From: JAISGQ01 sp964500965
GTDB lineage: Bacteria > Bacillota > Clostridia > Oscillospirales > Acutalibacteraceae
NCBI GenBank assembly: GCA_964500965.1
Contig: CAZCQZ010000064.1
Location: 1 to 7,248 of the forward strand
DNA: 7,248 bases
Direction of reading: 5' to 3'
The translations under genes were made by a program, and so were the position numbers. Below, piece after piece: positions 1 through 5,583 of the stretch; within the stretch, counting starts at the first letter, position 1, and each line of letters starts with the position of its first letter. The notes below the pieces were generated by a model. That model ran no database searches. It saw only the letters and a list, made by a program, of their open reading frames with translations, and had not been told where the DNA came from.

Positions 1-170
1 CATAAAATAATTTTTATTTTTTAATTTTCTCTTGACTTAATTATAGTTGGCTCCTGTATTTACTACATTATATAAGGGAATTTTGTTGTAGTCAACAATT
101 TAGTTGCTTTGAAAATTAACGCTTTGTTCTTAAAATTTGCGAAAAATTCGGTTGTAATGGTAAAAAAAGG
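1..170. other. AT-rich intergenic leader, no gene seen
   Basis: This stretch lies upstream of the AI-2E permease gene. It holds no convincing reading frame on either strand. The T-rich start (positions 11-30) could be the tail of a terminator whose stem lies outside the window, but no stem is visible. Two weak promoter-like pairs can be seen besides the one described separately: TTGACT at 32-37, which lacks a good -10 box, and TTGGCT at 47-52 followed 18 bases later by TATAAG at 71-76. A short perfect dyad at 83-98 is listed separately. A minus-strand frame covering 63-377 overlaps the permease gene in antisense and has no protein-family features. Confidence 0.6.
83..98. repeat. Short perfect inverted repeat, possible operator
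   Basis: TTGTTG (83-88) and CAACAA (93-98) are exact reverse complements around a 4-base centre, TAGT. The site lies about 54 bases upstream of the -35 box of the permease promoter and just downstream of the weak promoter-like pair at 47-76. No run of T follows it, so it is not a terminator. It could be a regulator binding site, but six base pairs in AT-rich DNA can also arise by chance. Confidence 0.25.
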
Positions 171-179
171 TTGTATAAT
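152..179 (+). promoter_or_regulatory. Likely sigma-A promoter of the AI-2E permease gene
   Basis: A perfect -10 hexamer TATAAT lies at 174-179, with TTGTAA (four of six matches to TTGACA) at 152-157 and a 16-base spacer. Transcription would begin near 186, about 24 bases before the proposed TTG start at 210 and 8 bases before its ribosome binding site. The position of this promoter argues against translation starting at the in-frame TTG at 171, because that codon would lie upstream of the transcript's first base. Confidence 0.6.
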
Positions 180-193
180 GATTTTAAAGAATT

Positions 194-200
194 GAGGGAG
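194..200 (+). promoter_or_regulatory. Ribosome binding site that decides the permease start
   Basis: GAGGGAG at 194-200 touches the in-frame ATG at 201, leaving no spacer for it. It sits nine bases before the in-frame TTG at 210, which is a workable distance. The RBS position therefore favours TTG 210 over ATG 201 and over TTG 171. The same TTG usage recurs in two other genes of this window. Confidence 0.55.
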
Positions 201-209
201 ATGAAAGAA

Positions 210-1430
210 TTGAGTAATCCTAAAGTGCGGTTTCTTGTTGATTTGGCGTTTTATGCCACGATTATAACCCTGTTTTTTCTGGCGTTGCAGTATGCATTGC
301 CGCTTATCATGCCGTTTTTTATTGCATTTGTCGTTGCGGCTGTCGTACAGCCGTTGACGAGATTTGTAAATAAGCATCTTAAAATCCCGAAAAAGCTGGG
401 AGCGGGAGTTTTGATATTCCTGTTTTACGGAACTATCGGTGTCGGGCTTGTTCTGCTGTGCGTGTGGATTGTCAAAGAGGCGGTTTCGTTTATAACCGAT
501 ATACCCGGATATCTTACGGATTTTGCAGGTATCATCGAATCATCGTCACAGGAAGAAATATCGAAATTTTTCTCGGGACTGCCATCGTGGCTGGGTAAAC
601 CGCTTACGGAATTTGTTGTCGGATTGTCCGAAGATGTGCCCGGAAAGCTGACGGAATATGCTGAAAAATTCAGCGCGGAGATAGAGATAAAAAGCTTTTT
701 GAGTGTCGGAACATCAACTATCGGAGCACTTATAAACCTGCTTTTGAATATTCCGGAGGTGATTGTTGTCGTCATTGTTACGATAATTGCGACATTCTTC
801 ATCGGGCTTGACTACGACAATCTTACCGCGATGATAATGAAGCTGTTCCCGAAAAAAGCAAGACCGACAGTTGAAAAGGTGAAAAAATATGCGGCGGATA
901 CGGTAGTCGGATTGCTGAAAACCTATATACTTCTTATGACATTGACCTTTGCGGAGCTTGCCCTGGGATTCGGCGCAATTAACCTTATAGGTGAAAGCAT
1001 GGGCATTAAGATTGAATACGCCGTGTTGCTGGCACTGATAATCGCCCTTGTTGATATAATGCCCGTATTGGGAGTCGGTACTGTGCTGATTCCGTGGGGA
1101 ATCATTGATTTCATAATCGGTGAATGGCAGTTGGGAATAATGATATTACTGCTGTACATCATAATTACGGTGATAAGAAACTATCTTGAGCCTAAAATTA
1201 TCGGAACAAAGTACGGTATGCATCCGGTGGTAACGTTGGTTGCGATATATGTAGGCGGTAAGCTTTTCGGCGTTATCGGTATTTTTGCATTGCCTTTGAC
1301 CTGTATAATCAGCAAGAGACTGTATGATGTCGGCGCGATAAAGCACCCATTTGCAGACGATACCTCCGAGGACAAAGACGGTGAGTGCGAGGCAGAGAGC
1401 GACGCCGATGTTTCGGTATCGGCGGAATAA
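210..1430 (+). CDS. AI-2E family membrane permease, YtvI-like
   Basis: This is a polytopic membrane protein of the AI-2E transporter superfamily (YtvI/YhhQ-like permeases), of about 406 residues from the proposed TTG start, or 409 from ATG 201. Near the N-terminus are two hydrophobic helices (about residues 13-50) and a third after the PKKLGAG turn. A long, weakly hydrophobic extracytoplasmic segment with several PG and SS turns follows. The C-terminal half has the family core: a D-x-x-P motif in VDIMPVLGVG, then the IRNYLEPKIIG motif, GMHP, and a GVIGIFALPL helix. The C-terminus is a very acidic tail rich in D, E and S. The YtvI branch is linked to sporulation in Firmicutes, while other members export AI-2 or act as Na+/H+ antiporters. 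The substrate cannot be assigned here. The gene is monocistronic, with its own promoter and a shared terminator. The family call is secure; the start codon and the sporulation link are inferences. Confidence 0.9.
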   Translation: MSNPKVRFLVDLAFYATIITLFFLALQYALPLIMPFFIAFVVAAVVQPLTRFVNKHLKIPKKLGAGVLIFLFYGTIGVGLVLLCVWIVKEAVSFITDIPGYLTDFAGIIESSSQEEISKFFSGLPSWLGKPLTEFVVGLSEDVPGKLTEYAEKFSAEIEIKSFLSVGTSTIGALINLLLNIPEVIVVVIVTIIATFFIGLDYDNLTAMIMKLFPKKARPTVEKVKKYAADTVVGLLKTYILLMTLTFAELALGFGAINLIGESMGIKIEYAVLLALIIALVDIMPVLGVGTVLIPWGIIDFIIGEWQLGIMILLLYIIITVIRNYLEPKIIGTKYGMHPVVTLVAIYVGGKLFGVIGIFALPLTCIISKRLYDVGAIKHPFADDTSEDKDGECEAESDADVSVSAE

Positions 1431-1451
1431 CGGAAATTTTATAGTACTAAA

Positions 1452-1498
1452 AAACAGGAGAGGCAAAAACGAAAGTTTTTTACCTCTCCTGTTTCTTT
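1452..1498. terminator. Strong bidirectional intrinsic terminator
   Basis: The arms 1452-1463 and 1483-1494 pair perfectly over 12 base pairs (AAACAGGAGAGG with its complement). An inner stem, 1465-1470 with 1475-1480, is closed by a GAAA tetraloop and separated from the outer stem by a small internal loop. On the plus strand the hairpin is followed by TTTCTTT (1492-1498); on the minus strand by six T residues (complement of 1449-1454). It begins 21 bases after the permease stop and 5 bases after the DHHW-gene stop on the other strand, so it ends both convergent transcripts. Confidence 0.93.
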
Positions 1499-1499
1499 G

Positions 1500-2627
1500 C
1501 TATTGTTTAAAAACGCCCTTTGAATTGAGCACCGATGTGCTGTAGATAAAGAGAATGTCGCAATCATCGGCAATATCAACGAAGTTTTCAATATATGACG
1601 GTGTGATATATCGTGTGTCGGCAACGATAATTTCGCTGTAGCCTTCAACGAGAAGCGGAATTAGACTGCTTCCGAATGAATCGCGGAAAACCACAAGCTG
1701 CTTTTTATTAGTTGCAGTTGGGTTTTCAATCTTCAAAAGAGCCTTTGCACCGCCTAAGAATACGTCATACGGGTCGTTGTTTTTAAAGTCGGAAATCTCG
1801 TAAATCGAAAGAGACTTTCCTGATTCGTAGTCGGTAACGACGCAGTTGTCAATAACGTCATTGGTAAGAAGAACAATGCTTTCGGACAAAAACGGCAGTG
1901 CAATCTGACTTGCATATGTCCCCTTGAAGCCGTCGAGAGTTATCTGCTCGTAATCGGTTGCCGAAAGCTCACAGCCCATTTCCGCGAGAATGTGACCGGC
2001 GACAGGCAGAATGTCGGACTGCTTCCAGTGAGGGTCGGTGAAATAATAATCGTCTCCGCTAAGGAGAGGGAAGATGTCAATATATGAAATATCATCCTCC
2101 GTATTTTCCGAAAGTATATCAAGCAGAGCAGAGTAATCGTAATGCAGACTGCCGTTGCTCTCCGCAAAGAAATAATTCTTGTCGGGAATTACGCAATAAT
2201 AGGCATCACTGCCGCTTTGCACAAAGCTTTCATAGAGCCTGTTTATACTTGCGGCAGCGGCTGAAACGGCTTCTTCGTTTAGAATTGGGTCAAGCTTACA
2301 GGCAGAGCCGTCGGCAATATAATAACCGTTGTAATCATTTTGATTCAAAAGGTAAAAACGGGTTGCGGCAGTTGCACAACGGAAGTCGTCACGGAGCGGA
2401 AACTGCTCAAGCAGATAGGTTTCGAGCCATGAAAAATAATCGGTCAGACCGTAATCTCTGCCGCGTTTTTCCGCGGCTTCTTTCTTTTCCGAATACGTTT
2501 CAAACTGTTCGAGGGTACGCCGCTCGGAAAGAGAAAATTCGTTGTCCGAAAGAAACAGAGAAAAAACGGCGAAAAATGCAAGCCATACAACAAAGGCAAC
2601 AGAAATAACAATATTTTTAGCTTTCAA
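1500..2627 (-). CDS. DHHW family SGNH-like protein, O-acetylation partner of MBOAT
   Basis: The 375-residue product has an N-terminal signal anchor (about residues 5-26) followed by a region predicted outside the membrane. It resembles the DHHW/AlgJ-AlgX group, in which an SGNH-hydrolase-like fold helps move acetyl groups onto an exported polysaccharide. Visible signs are TDPHW (D198, H200, W201) and RDSFGSS (S317). By analogy with the D-x-H and Ser residues of AlgX, D198, H200 and S317 are the likely catalytic triad, although DPHW replaces the DHHW form that names the family. The gene starts at TTG (2625-2627) with AGGAGGG six bases upstream. It lies 11 bases downstream of the MBOAT gene, whose stop overlaps that RBS, so translation of the two is probably coupled. 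It ends 5 bases before a strong terminator. Family membership is fairly sure. The acceptor polymer is unknown, and an inactive or structural role is possible. Confidence 0.85.
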   Translation of the reverse strand: MKAKNIVISVAFVVWLAFFAVFSLFLSDNEFSLSERRTLEQFETYSEKKEAAEKRGRDYGLTDYFSWLETYLLEQFPLRDDFRCATAATRFYLLNQNDYNGYYIADGSACKLDPILNEEAVSAAAASINRLYESFVQSGSDAYYCVIPDKNYFFAESNGSLHYDYSALLDILSENTEDDISYIDIFPLLSGDDYYFTDPHWKQSDILPVAGHILAEMGCELSATDYEQITLDGFKGTYASQIALPFLSESIVLLTNDVIDNCVVTDYESGKSLSIYEISDFKNNDPYDVFLGGAKALLKIENPTATNKKQLVVFRDSFGSSLIPLLVEGYSEIIVADTRYITPSYIENFVDIADDCDILFIYSTSVLNSKGVFKQ

Positions 2628-2633
2628 TTTTCA

Positions 2634-2641
2634 CCCTCCTA
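2634..2641 (-). promoter_or_regulatory. RBS of DHHW gene overlapping the MBOAT stop codon
   Basis: On the minus strand AGGAGGG spans 2640-2634, and the MBOAT stop TAG spans 2641-2639, so the stop shares AG with the Shine-Dalgarno sequence. The spacing to the TTG start is six bases. A ribosome ending on the MBOAT message lands on the RBS of the next gene. This supports coupled translation and supports TTG as the true start, because no in-frame ATG has a comparable RBS. Confidence 0.75.
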
Positions 2642-4033
2642 AAATCTGAAGTAAAGAAACGGCGAAAAAGAGCCGTCAACAATAAAGCCGGTGCAAAGAG
2701 CGAGCAGCGCGAACAGAACAATCGGCTCAGCCACAGCGGAAATACGCTTGAAAACAGGCAAGGTGCGAAGCTTACGGATAAGCTTTGCAGGCAGCGGAGT
2801 TGCGAAAAGTGCGGCGGCTATGAGAAGCACAGCGGCACTTCCGAAATAGTAAGCTGTGGTGGGGTCGGAAAGTGAAAGACCGGTAAGTCCGAACATGCCG
2901 CCCAGGTGTTGTGCTGCGGCAGAAAGACTTTCCGCATTGAAAATAACAAAGCTGATATTAACAAAGAACAGAACGTAAAGCACGGAAAAAACCGGAGGTA
3001 TGCGATTGAGAAGCTTTCCGAGGAACAGCTTTTCCATGAGCAAAAAAAAAGCGAAGAAAAGTCCCCATATTACAAAATTCCAAGCCGCACCGTGCCAAAG
3101 ACCGGTAAGCGCCCACACAACCAGTATGTTGAAAAACCAGCGCGGACGTGAACAGCGGTTGCCGCCGAGGGGAATATAGACATAATCTCTGAACCAGGAG
3201 CCGAGAGAGATGTGCCAACGTCTCCAAAATTCCGAAATGCTGCGCGAAATGTAAGGGTAATTAAAGTTTTCGAGAAATTTAAATCCGAACATTCTGCCAA
3301 GACCTATTGCCATATCGCTGTAGCCGGAAAAGTCGAAATAAATTTGCAGAGTAAAACAGATTGCCGAAAGCCAGCAGGCGGCAACGGAGCCTGTGCCGAA
3401 CTGTGAAGCGAAAGCGGCAAGTGAATCGGCAATAATGACCTTTTTGGATAATCCCAGAACAAAGCGTGTCACGCCGGAGGAAAAAAGCTCAAAGGAATGT
3501 GTCCTGTGTTCAAGCTCGGCGGCGACAGTACGGTACCTGACAATAGGGCCTGAGATGAGCTGAGGGAAAAGAGAAACATAGGCGGCAAGAGTAAATACAT
3601 TTCTCTGAGCAGGTACATCCTTACGGTAAACGTCGATAATGTAGGAGATAATCTGAAAGGTGTAAAAGCTTATGCCGATTGGCAGTGCGATGCCGAGGAG
3701 CTTTGCGTTTATACCGGTCAGGGCTGAAAAGCTTGAAATAAAAAAGTCGGCATATTTAAAAAAGCCCAGTATGCAGAGCAGGATTCCCACAGAGCAGCCG
3801 AGAACGACCCTGCTGTAGGGTGTGCCTGAAAATTTTTCCGTCAGCAGACCGGCAAAATATCCGATGATACAGGCGGCAAGCATGAGCAGACAATATACAG
3901 GCTCACCCCAGAAATAGAAGAAAAAGCTTGCGGCTAAGAGAACGTAGTTTTTTGCCTTGTCGGGGGTGAGAAAGTAAATAAGGATTACAGCAGGCAAAAA
4001 CCAATATAGAAAGGTAATACTGGAAAAAAGCAC
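2639..4033 (-). CDS. MBOAT family membrane-bound O-acyltransferase (AlgI-like)
   Basis: This polytopic membrane enzyme of 464 residues has the usual length for AlgI/PatA/DltB-type MBOAT proteins, which pass an acyl group, usually acetyl, across the membrane to a polysaccharide modification partner. It is rich in hydrophobic helices from residue 4 onward. Family landmarks appear in order: SFFFYFWG (36-43), FFKYADFF (91-98), PIGISFYTFQ (118-127), PQLISGPIVRY (157-167), FDFSGYSDMAIGLG (233-246), FWRRWHISLGSWFRDY (269-284), the catalytic-histidine motif GLWHGAAWNF with H314, and the C-terminal SPFLYFRF. All key motifs are present, so the enzyme looks intact. It begins at GTG (4031-4033) with GGAGG seven bases upstream. 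It is followed by the DHHW gene with a stop/RBS overlap. A hairpin lies just before its RBS and may limit its expression. The donor and the acceptor polymer are not visible. Confidence 0.95.
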   Translation of the reverse strand: MLFSSITFLYWFLPAVILIYFLTPDKAKNYVLLAASFFFYFWGEPVYCLLMLAACIIGYFAGLLTEKFSGTPYSRVVLGCSVGILLCILGFFKYADFFISSFSALTGINAKLLGIALPIGISFYTFQIISYIIDVYRKDVPAQRNVFTLAAYVSLFPQLISGPIVRYRTVAAELEHRTHSFELFSSGVTRFVLGLSKKVIIADSLAAFASQFGTGSVAACWLSAICFTLQIYFDFSGYSDMAIGLGRMFGFKFLENFNYPYISRSISEFWRRWHISLGSWFRDYVYIPLGGNRCSRPRWFFNILVVWALTGLWHGAAWNFVIWGLFFAFFLLMEKLFLGKLLNRIPPVFSVLYVLFFVNISFVIFNAESLSAAAQHLGGMFGLTGLSLSDPTTAYYFGSAAVLLIAAALFATPLPAKLIRKLRTLPVFKRISAVAEPIVLFALLALCTGFIVDGSFSPFLYFRF

Positions 4034-4047
4034 GTTATAACCTCCGT

Positions 4048-4081
4048 AAGAAAATCGGACGCACGGTATTCCCGTGCGCCC
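4048..4081 (-). terminator. Intrinsic terminator or attenuator before the MBOAT gene
   Basis: On the minus strand a 10-base-pair stem (arm 4081-4072 with 4066-4057, 5-base loop) is GC-rich and is followed by GATTTTCTT (4056-4048). One pair is G.U in minus-strand RNA but would be an A.C mismatch in plus-strand RNA, so the hairpin is built for the minus-strand transcript. It begins about 30 bases after the DUF4358-like gene stop. Its T tract ends only three bases before the MBOAT RBS (4045-4041). The broken T run suggests incomplete termination, which would lower MBOAT/DHHW expression relative to the upstream lipoprotein. It could instead be an mRNA-end stabiliser. No promoter fits between it and the MBOAT RBS. 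Confidence 0.7.
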
Positions 4082-4112
4082 GGCACTGATTTACCGAATT
4101 TCAGGCAACAGT

Positions 4113-4607
4113 TTATTCGGAAATGGAATTGAACGAGTTAACAACCGCGTCGGTATCGCTGACAGAACCCATTACAAAAAGAACGGTATTGCCGTTGATA
4201 ACGGTATCGGCAGTTTCGGCTTCAACGCAGATGAGCTTTCTGAGATTGACCTTGGCTTCAAGCTCATCGGCAAGAACCTGAGCATTGGCAGACTCCGAAA
4301 CTCTGAATATAATCATTGCAAAGGGATTTGTGTTCATGGAGGGAATGTAGGCAACAGCCTCGTCAAACTGAGCATCAAGGCTCTCGGCACCTATAATATA
4401 GGCTGCGGCGGTGCTGTCAACGACTTCGGTGGTGAAGTAGTAAAACTCAACGTCAGAGCCGCTGGCTGTCTGAGCAACGAGGTCTGTAAGAGAAATGTTG
4501 TCAACAGAGTTGCCGCCGTTGTTTTTGTCGTTGTTTTCCTTTGAGCCGCAGGCAGCAAGGGAAAGTACAAGGGTGAGAGAAAGGATAAGTGCGAAAATTT
4601 TCTTCAT
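4113..4607 (-). CDS. DUF4358-like small lipoprotein
   Basis: The product is a lipoprotein of 164 residues. A basic N-terminus (MKK), a hydrophobic stretch and the lipobox LAAC put the lipidated cysteine at residue 20. An Asn/Gly/Lys-rich linker follows (about 21-37), then one compact domain (about 38-164). The domain pattern, with YIIGAESLDAQFDEAVAYIPSM in the middle followed by a strand-helix unit and a closing NGNTVLFVMGS strand, fits DUF4358, a domain of unknown function common in Clostridia. This match is from memory of the family and not from a search. The start is ATG with AGGAG eight bases upstream. The gene lies between the carboxypeptidase lipoprotein and the MBOAT gene on the same strand. 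Its position suggests a role in the same envelope process, perhaps as an outer-face accessory to the acyltransferase pair. No catalytic residues can be named. Confidence 0.88.
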   Translation of the reverse strand: MKKIFALILSLTLVLSLAACGSKENNDKNNGGNSVDNISLTDLVAQTASGSDVEFYYFTTEVVDSTAAAYIIGAESLDAQFDEAVAYIPSMNTNPFAMIIFRVSESANAQVLADELEAKVNLRKLICVEAETADTVINGNTVLFVMGSVSDTDAVVNSFNSISE

Positions 4608-4651
4608 TTTGATAACTCCTGTTTCGTGTTGTTATTTTTAGCCGCGATGTT

Positions 4652-4701
4652 AATATGTATTCATCGGACTACAAATACAAAACACACAGGATTGCGTTTT
4701 G
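4652..4701 (-). other. Hairpin and weak promoter-like signal between the two lipoprotein genes
   Basis: The 108-base gap after the carboxypeptidase stop contains a nine-base-pair hairpin in the minus-strand RNA (4701-4693 with 4686-4678, 6-base loop). It includes one G.U pair that would be an A.C mismatch on the plus strand. The following TATTTG is a poor T tract, so termination would be partial at best. Overlapping its end is TTGTAT (4680-4675), with CATATT 17 bases later (4657-4652), a weak promoter resemblance. The gap may therefore either let the upstream transcript pass or supply a second start for the DUF4358-like gene; the sequence does not decide. Confidence 0.3.
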
Positions 4702-4715
4702 GTTGGAATAAAAAT

Positions 4716-5414
4716 TTAATTTTTTTGAGCAAGATATTCTTCAAGGCACATACCGCTTTCGTACATTTCCTTTGCGACCTCCGTACCGACATAGCGATAG
4801 TGCCACGGCTCGTATCCGATTCCGGTAATATCAATTTTTTCGTCCGGGTATCTTCTGACAAAACCGTATTTCCAACTGTTTGTTTCAAACCAGTCATAGA
4901 ATGTGTCAATTGACATATCGTCGGTAATACCTATGTCAAAGGCAATGCCGAGATGATGCTCACTTGTACCGACAGGCGCGACCCAGTGACTTGCTTCAAT
5001 TGTTGCATCATACGCGGAATAGCCGTCTGCAATAAGCTGGTTATACTTTTCGTCCCAAAGCTGCTGCTGAGTTTCGTAACTTCTGTAACCGGAGCTGACA
5101 ACAGGACTAAGACCGGCGGCGCGGGCATCGTTAAACATTTCCTGAAGTGTGGGATAAATTCTGGAATCAATAAGTCTGCCCTCCGAAAGCTCGGTGGTTT
5201 CGGGAATAGTCCAGCTATCGGGAACGGGATTATCGGCGTTTACGAGAATAAGCTCCCAGCCGGCATCAACGGCAGGATTGCCGGTAGTGACATTTTCTTT
5301 CTGCTCATCGGAGATGTCGCCGTTATCGGTATCGGAGCCGCAGGCGGCAAGAAGCGAAAGAGAAAGAACAAGGGCGAATACGAGCGATAAAAGCCTTAAA
5401 ACGGAATTTTTCAA
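4716..5414 (-). CDS. VanY-like M15B peptidoglycan carboxypeptidase lipoprotein
   Basis: This is a zinc peptidase of the VanY/LdcB (M15B) family. Such enzymes trim the terminal D-amino acid from peptidoglycan stem peptides, from either pentapeptides (DD) or tetrapeptides (LD). From the TTG start at 5414 the protein has 232 residues. The signal peptide ends in LLAAC, with the lipidated Cys at 25, followed by an acidic linker. The catalytic domain shows SGYRSY (108-113), the zinc motif SEHHLGIAFD (H153, D160) and EPWH (E202 as base, H205 as third zinc ligand). All expected active residues are present. A GTG at 5432 would add six residues but has no RBS and would leave a leader of about nine bases; TTG 5414 has AAAGGA nine bases upstream and gives a classic lipoprotein signal. 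The gene leads the minus-strand block and has its own promoter. DD versus LD specificity cannot be read from the sequence. Confidence 0.92.
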   Translation of the reverse strand: MKNSVLRLLSLVFALVLSLSLLAACGSDTDNGDISDEQKENVTTGNPAVDAGWELILVNADNPVPDSWTIPETTELSEGRLIDSRIYPTLQEMFNDARAAGLSPVVSSGYRSYETQQQLWDEKYNQLIADGYSAYDATIEASHWVAPVGTSEHHLGIAFDIGITDDMSIDTFYDWFETNSWKYGFVRRYPDEKIDITGIGYEPWHYRYVGTEVAKEMYESGMCLEEYLAQKN

Positions 5415-5423
5415 TTTAAACAA

Positions 5424-5429
5424 TCCTTT
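5424..5429 (-). promoter_or_regulatory. RBS that decides the carboxypeptidase start
   Basis: On the minus strand AAAGGA (5429-5424) stands nine bases before TTG at 5414-5412. The upstream in-frame GTG at 5432-5430 precedes this RBS and has no purine-rich tract of its own. A TTG at 5423-5421 touches the RBS with no spacer. TTG 5414 is therefore the best-supported start. Confidence 0.5.
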
Positions 5430-5447
5430 CACGGTAGTGTACGTAAT

Positions 5448-5476
5448 ATTTTAGCATACATATTTTAACTTTTAAA
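5448..5476 (-). promoter_or_regulatory. Extended -10 promoter of the carboxypeptidase gene
   Basis: On the minus strand TGC directly precedes TAAAAT (5453-5448, five of six matches to TATAAT), an extended -10 element. TTTAAA (5476-5471, four of six) lies 17 bases upstream. Transcription would start near 5441, giving a leader of roughly 27 bases to the TTG start. It may drive the whole minus-strand block by read-through. Confidence 0.6.
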
Positions 5477-5491
5477 TAGAAAACAGTTAAA
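5464..5491. repeat. Inverted repeat over the carboxypeptidase -35 region
   Basis: TTTAACT (5464-5470) and AGTTAAA (5485-5491) are exact reverse complements separated by 14 bases. The dyad is centred on the -35 box of the minus-strand promoter and lies between the two divergent promoters, a usual place for a repressor or activator site. The DNA here is very AT-rich, so chance is a real alternative. Confidence 0.25.
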
Positions 5492-5523
5492 TTTTTATAA
5501 CGTAAATATGTTTTATTCTTCAC

Positions 5524-5552
5524 TTTACACATCAAACGCCATGTGATATAAT
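5524..5552 (+). promoter_or_regulatory. Strong sigma-A promoter of the degV-like gene
   Basis: TTTACA (5524-5529, five of six matches) and a perfect TATAAT (5547-5552) are separated by exactly 17 bases, with TGA just before the -10 giving the extended TGn form. Transcription would begin near 5559. The RBS GGAGAG (5573-5578) follows, five bases before the ATG at 5584. This is the best promoter in the window. Confidence 0.85.
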
Positions 5553-5583
5553 AAAGCATATTAAATGAAATCGGAGAGCAGTT

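Noticed and set aside
425..802. Minus-strand frame inside the permease gene
   Set aside because: It mirrors the well-supported permease frame and has no RBS or recognisable domain.
2084..2608. Plus-strand frame of 174 codons antisense to the DHHW gene
   Set aside because: Its product is rich in Arg, Gln and Asn with no family features, typical of a mirror frame. The minus-strand gene has catalytic motifs and a coupled RBS.
4074..4544. Plus-strand frame of 156 codons antisense to the DUF4358-like gene
   Set aside because: The opposite strand encodes a clear lipoprotein with signal peptide, lipobox and good RBS. The plus-strand frame has no RBS, no domain and begins within the minus-strand hairpin.
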